This document shows positions 58,681-64,000 of a stretch of DNA of 64,000 nucleotides, piece by piece. The stretch lies in NCBI RefSeq assembly GCF_022201045.2, contig NC_068560.1, forward strand, positions 32,823,001 through 32,887,000. The letters are read 5' to 3'. Each line of letters opens with the position of its first letter. The first letter of the stretch is position 1. The translations under genes and the position numbers were made by a program. The notes under the pieces were generated by a model, which was not told the origin of the DNA, ran no database searches, and was given only the letters and a program-made list of their open reading frames with translations. The stretch is from Citrus sinensis. Lineage: Eukaryota > Streptophyta > Magnoliopsida > Sapindales > Rutaceae.

Positions 58681-60957
58681 ATGGGCGACCAAACACCATT
58701 TGTTTCATTTTGCCTAGCTCTTAGCAAATTCAAACCCTATCTAGCAATAATCTCCTTGCAATTTGGTTATGCAGGCATGTACATAATCACCATGGTTTCT
58801 TTGAAACATGGCATGAGTCATTACGTACTTGCTGTTTATCGGCACGTGGTTGCCACGATTGTCTTGGCACCTTTCGCCTTCGTACTCGAAAGGTTTTAAT
58901 CTTATTTAACCTTTCATTTACGTACATGCATTAATGCATACATATGTTCATGAATATGTATATGATTATATTCTTTGGCAAATACGATTCAAATGATTTT
59001 TAGCTAATTGATGAACTTAATTGCTTTTGTTTTGTTTACAGGAAAATAAGGCCGAAGCTGACACTCCCGGTCTTTCTAAGAATAATGGCTCTTGGTTTCC
59101 TCGAGTAATACTTCTAACATCTTTTTAATGTCTATTTCTTATAATCGAAACCTGAAAAGAGGTTCATTCATTTGAATCTAGCTAAAGAGCCTTAAGTGTA
59201 CACAAGAGAAATACTAAGTAACAAAAAAAGGGTGCAATACACCAACAGTATTCAATAATTTTTTTTTTTTTTTCATAAAAGTTTAATGTATATTAACTTA
59301 AGAATCTCTTATGTATTCTAAAATTTCTCTGATAAGTTGATATATTAACGATGGATTTAACAGGCCAGTGCTGGATCAGAACCTCTACTACCTGGGAATG
59401 AAATACACTACAGCAACATTTGCATCTGCCACTGTCAATATCCTTCCAGCCGTTACCTTTATACTGGCGATTATATTCAGGTATATATTGGGAGATTCCA
59501 AATTCAGTACGCATCATAATCTTTTGTGCCCAATCATGCATTTCTAAAAGTAGTTTTTATGGCCACCAGGGCCAGCAATTTTTATAAAATAAAGCTAGCT
59601 TTAGAGCCACTACTTGTTATTGACATATAAAAATCTCACTACCATGGATACTGTGACAGTTACATCATACTACGTGACAGTTTAAATTTGCGGATCCAAC
59701 ATCATCATCCTACCATTAAAATAAATAGAAGTTTTTAAAAATATAAATTAAACGAATATATTCTCTTTTAGTGATTCCTAGAATTTAGCATCAATTCCCA
59801 ACTTAGGTTTTTTTTTTTTTTTTTTTTACAAAACAGCCTCAAATAATTATCACTTTATTTTTTCCCCCTTGGATTTTATGATAATTATCATTATCTCATG
59901 ATCAGGTTGGAGACTGTAAATGTGAGGAGGTTACAGAGTCTGGCCAAGGTAATTGGAACTGCCGTCACGGTGGCGGGAGCCATGGTTATGACTTTGTACA
60001 AAGGTCCGATTATCAATTTCACAAGCGGAGGAGCAGGTAGCCACCATGGAAGTAGTGTCGATTCCAGTGACAGTCATTTTTTCACTGGCACATTAATGCT
60101 TATAGGCAGTTGCTTTGGTTGGGCCGGCTTCTTCATATTGCAAGTAAGCACAGATAAATAAATTTATCTGTACTAAATATTTCGAACACCTAATCTATTG
60201 TACTAAATATTCGCTGTCACTGTAATTGTGAAACAGTCATTTACGTTAAAAAAGTACCCAGCGGAGCTGTCTCTATCAACTTTGATATGCTTAATGGGCG
60301 TGGTGGAAGGAGCAGCAGTGTCTTTGATCATGGAACGTGACATGAGTGCCTGGAAAATTGGTTTCGACTCAAGGCTCCTCGCTGCTGCTTACTCGGTGAG
60401 TGAGTGCTTTAGAAATCAATAAGAACTTGACCGAGCTGGGCATATTGATTAATTTAATCTAAATTTGCAGGGAGTGGTCTGCTCAGGCATTGCATATTAT
60501 GTGCAAGGTTTTGTCAGTAAACAAAAAGGGCCAGTTTTTGTCACATCTTTTAGCCCTTTATGCATGATTATTACATCAGCTTTGGGAGTCATTATTTTGG
60601 CTGAGCTAGTCCATCTTGGAAGGTAACTTTAAACTCGCTAAATTTGTTTCAAATTTTACCCAATGCTTCAATTTTAAATTTTTAATTTGCTCCCAGAAAT
60701 ATATTAACTCTTGTTGTGATAAAATTTGTTGCAGCATACTTGGAGCAATTCTCATTGTGTTTGGACTATACACTGTTGTGTGGGGCAAAAGCAAAGATCC
60801 TCCAAGCTCAGCAGCATCATTCACTGATGAGAAAGCAGCTGCACAAGAGTTACCCATCACATGTAAATCAATTAATGTTGATGATAATAACATTGATGGG
60901 CCAGGTGGGATGCTGAAGACTAATCAAGCAAAGAGTACCTTAACTCAAGGAGCTTGA
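58681..60957 (+). CDS. UMAMIT/WAT1-related amino acid transporter (nodulin MtN21, EamA)
   Basis: Seven exons (58681-58892, 59042-59104, 59364-59480, 59906-60143, 60237-60395, 60471-60622, 60735-60957) give 387 residues in one frame. UMAMITs are plasma-membrane or vacuolar facilitators that move amino acids, often as exporters. The protein has the usual ten hydrophobic segments in two EamA repeats. Family motifs seen include LQFGYAGMYIITMVSLKHGM, YRHVVATIVLAPFAFVLER, KIRPKLTLPVFLRIMALGFL, DQNLYYLGMKYTTATFASAT, YPAELSLSTLICLMG, GIAYYVQGFVSKQKGPVFVT and LGAILIVFGLYTVVWGKSKD. The hydrophilic C-terminus is typical. It best resembles the SIAR1/UMAMIT18-19 branch; At1g44800 sits beside the matching neighbours in Arabidopsis (recalled). 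A decayed tandem copy lies just upstream. Confidence 0.94.
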
Positions 60958-62295
60958 AAATGACATCGAAAATTTTTGAAGAAATTTAGCAGAAATTTCT
61001 CCAAAAGGGATCAATTATAATACTATTCAAAGCCTTTGCTCTCTCTCTCTCTCCACCCCCCAACTGTGTCCTTTTTTTGGTTTCAAATTAGTGTATGCTG
61101 AAATTTTAATGTGATCAAAAACCAAATTACAATAATATATTATATCTTTTTGGTGCTCTAATATTCCTTTTCCCTGTATTTGCTTTTATATATAGTTTAT
61201 TAATTAGTCTAAATTAATTGGAATCACTTAACATGTTGGACCATTACTTCACATCACAATCACATTAATGGACCTTACAATAGTACGAATCAAATTCCAA
61301 GGAAAATAGATTTGCCCATGTCATGTTTGAGAATTGAGATACTAGATTTTTCTGAATATAACAAGGGAATTGGAATAAATCCTTCCTCTTAATTAGATAC
61401 ACATATTTTTAGAATCTGCAGCGTTCAGCTCTACAGAAAACATTTGCTTTTTCTTTCTCTTTGTTATTAAAATCAAAAATAGTTTGATACCTTGTGTTAA
61501 TTCGAATCTCAAAGACAGAATGCAGTTGTATCTGGGGATTTTTTATCATATCATATATCATATCATGATGATATTAGTGACGTTTTCTATTAGTAAACCA
61601 TTTAAAAGTTAAGAATCAAATTCTCCTTATAAGTAATTTGACATTCTGTCCAAAAAAAAAAAAATCTATAAACATACTAAATATAATCCTATGGAATCAA
61701 TCTCCTTACTAAATTTAAATCTCAATTTGATTTATGCTCACTAACACCATCCACTCACAAACAAGTCGTATAAAGTTACAAAATAATATTGGGTTAGCTA
61801 TTAAACTGAAGAATCTAATCAAAATTTTATTTCATTAGCTTATCAAGCATGTGCTCAACAAATTATATTGATAAATGCTTCATGCTTCACTTTTCAATTT
61901 TTATCTCAAATGAGATATTAATTCGTAATATACAGTTGTGTACCGACAAATTTTATTAGAAAAAACAAGAAGTCGGTGTATTTGTTTGTTTGGGCTTTAA
62001 TTAAAGCCCAATTGAGCAGCTTAACAAGAAGAAGCCCAATTCAGAACAAGATTAACGGGTCCAAGATGGTATTCCGACCCGAATGCGACCTTCCAGGCCT
62101 CCAAAACCCAAAATACGTAACATTGTACGTGAGAAAAGTGCGACGCTCATTAGTTCTTTTATTTTTTATCCAATCAAATGAATTTCGTTTCCAAAAAATT
62201 AATAAAAACACATTACAGGTTTATTATTTGAGGCAATACATGAACTGAGCTGAAGAGGATCAGAATTTGAGTTAAAATAGAAAAAAAAAAAGGCC
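60958..62295. other. Spacer between UMAMIT and ChaC genes
   Basis: It contains the UMAMIT 3' UTR, with a (CT)n run near 61042-61055, then AT-rich spacer. From about 61990 the sequence is mixed in composition and probably forms the promoter and leader of the ChaC-type gene. A short ORF at 61976-62248 lacks a family signature. Confidence 0.5.
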
Positions 62296-64000
62296 ATGTG
62301 GGTATTTGGTTACGGGTCTCTAATATGGAAAGCTGGGTTTCATTTTGATGAACGTGTTGTTGGTTTCATCAAAGGATACCGCCGTGTATTCCACCAAGGT
62401 TTTTTTTTTTTAACCCTTTAATAAATTAACGAATTCTTTAATGAATGCATATGCAATTTGTTCTTTGAACTTTGATGTCTACGCAAATGAATTTTATATA
62501 CATTTTTTGTCTTTTTTTTTGGGGGTCTGTGAACAGGAAGTACGGATCACAGAGGGACACCAAAGTTTCCTGGAAGAACAGTGACATTGGAGCCTGCTGA
62601 GGGCGAAGTTTGTGTATGTTTTCATCTGTTGCCCCCTTTTCTTTTCTATTCAGTTAATGATTTTAATGGTCAAAGTTTATTGGAGCAATGGAGCATCTTT
62701 AAATCCCCTTTAATGATGCTCCAACGACGTGGGAAGCGGGAACTTTGATTTATTGTCAGCGTCACTCTGTAATTTACTCTATATATGTTTCCACTAGTGG
62801 AGATTAAAAAAAGTATTGGTCATTCTCCAAATTTTTTTTTTAATGGTTAAATTGACTTACGGGTTTAAGGTGCATTACTGCAATGATTTTTGTGAGAACC
62901 GAGGTCTCTGAGGTTATTCTAGTTCACTTCTTTTAATTTATAGGTCAAAACTATGCTATTTATTGGTTCTCACACGTTGACAACGAAACAAACAATTGAT
63001 TTTGATAGTTCAATGAATATGAACTTGGATCCATAGAGTGTATTAGGCAAGCTTATCATTTATATGTGAATGACAGGCTATATTGTGTCCTCTATTTGCT
63101 TTAGATTTTTAATGAGTCGTGTTCTTTGTTATAACCATAAGATTATCAAGTGAGATCATTTTGTAAAACAAATTCTTTGGTTTGCGAGTTCATAGTGGGG
63201 AGCTGCATACAAGATCACCAAAAAAGAAGATAAAGAAGTTGCGGTGACGGTATGTGCATTAAGTTAATTACTGGAATTGCTTTGTTGAATTAGTAAGATC
63301 CTTTTTGTCACAACCTTTTCCCATTGAATTACCAGCACTTTCCTCCATCATTTTAGTGCTCAATATTTGTAACTCATGATTCATTATTTAATCGTTCCTT
63401 GGTATTGAAATATTTATGGTCTTTGGTTAACTTAGCAGCAAAGAATAACCGTAATGACATATTGCCACCAAATCAACTAAGCCTAGGCCTTTTCAGCTAT
63501 TTATCTGATAAACTTTAAATCATAAATCTTGCTTTTATTTGAAGTCCTAATTTGACTAAATATTCTTGCCTACTATTGTTCCAAGATGAAATATTCATTT
63601 TCTGGGTAAAACTGGACAACTAATGTCTTAGTAAACCTTTGTCTTACCATATATTTCACATTGGATCTGTTCTAGAAGTACCTTGTCGTGAGTATGATGG
63701 TGAAATCATCTTGTTAGAGGCACAAGAAATCAATTGTTAGTTATCAAATCCATAATTAATTAGAACTTATAAGCTTGCATAGTACCTGTCCTTCTCAAAT
63801 TCTGAGGTCTACCTGATGTGTTGCAGCTATAATCTGATTGGTCCTTCTGAAATATCTTTTTTTTTTGGGGGTTTTGGTTTTTAACTCTGTGCTTGTATCT
63901 GCTTGTTTACACTGTTAATAAGTCTCTATCGTTTTTGTTTTTCTATGGCTTGCAGTATTTAGAAGTGAGGGAGAAACAATATGACAAGAAAGCTTATCTT
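62296..64000 (+). CDS. ChaC-type gamma-glutamyl cyclotransferase, 3' partial
   Basis: Four exons are visible: 62296-62398, 62537-62613, 63196-63249 and 63956 to the window end, all in one frame with GT-AG introns. The 93 residues start [20 protein letters not shown] and continue [20 protein letters not shown] and [14 protein letters not shown]. ChaC/GGCT enzymes cleave glutathione to 5-oxoproline and Cys-Gly in the cytosol and so feed the gamma-glutamyl cycle. The GYGSL loop is the substrate-binding signature. The [15 protein letters not shown] segment carries the conserved Glu expected to be catalytic in this family. The C-terminal half lies beyond the window. Arabidopsis GGCT2 genes are the family; At1g44790 is the recalled positional match. 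Confidence 0.92.

Noticed and set aside
61976..62248. 90-codon ORF before the ChaC gene
   Set aside because: It overlaps the expected promoter and leader and shows no domain.
1..64000. CRISPR array, tRNA, rRNA or operon-like gene cluster
   Set aside because: No spaced identical repeats of CRISPR type, no cloverleaf with a GTTCRANNC arm and no rRNA motifs were seen; the genes are ordinary plant nuclear genes on both strands.

Overview
This is a nuclear genomic window from a flowering plant. It has intron-split genes with GT-AG borders, AT-rich spacers with many poly(A/T) tracts and microsatellites, short non-autonomous transposons, and land-plant gene families (AP2/ERF, UMAMIT, p24-delta, plant RING-H2). 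The proteins and gene order point to a rosid eudicot; a Citrus-type woody plant is my best guess, but that is inference. No prokaryotic, organellar or viral block stands out.

Layout. 1-2052: 3' part of a PLP aminotransferase (+). 2053-9951: repeat-bearing spacer with an inverted-repeat Mutator-like element. 9952-11731: membrane-anchored MORN-repeat protein in three exons (+), with a short upstream ORF. 11732-20298: long spacer holding a second Mutator-like foldback element, a small MITE and an unusual poly(A)-tailed retroposon with three hairpins. 20299-21351: intronless RING-H2 E3 ligase (+). 22129-26639: twelve-exon free-standing YbaK/ProX-type editing protein (-). 29207-29941: intronless AP2/ERF factor (-). 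31905-32296: 5'-truncated LINE tail. 36307-39540: four-exon aminoacylase-1-like M20 peptidase (-). 40901-43151: p24-delta cargo receptor (+), with one GC-AG intron. 44753-46651: glutaredoxin-like DUF836 protein (+). 51777-55274: decayed UMAMIT copy (+). 58681-60957: intact seven-exon UMAMIT transporter (+). 62296-64000: first four exons of a ChaC-type gamma-glutamyl cyclotransferase (+), cut by the window edge.

The genes do not form one pathway. Their order matters more: from memory, the same families lie next to each other in three Arabidopsis chromosome 1 segments (around At1g44790-44835, At1g21890-21920 and At1g77640-77670). The window therefore looks like an unfractionated ancestral block. 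Aminoacylase, UMAMIT and ChaC all handle amino acids or glutathione, but I see no evidence of co-regulation.

Exon borders were placed by hand from splice consensus, reading frame and family alignment by memory; every complete multi-exon gene sums to an intact frame. The most unusual item is the retroposon at 18111-18438. Other points of interest are the tandem UMAMIT pseudogene, two foldback elements with clear target duplications, two candidate nearly empty LINE insertions, and an upstream ORF before the MORN gene.
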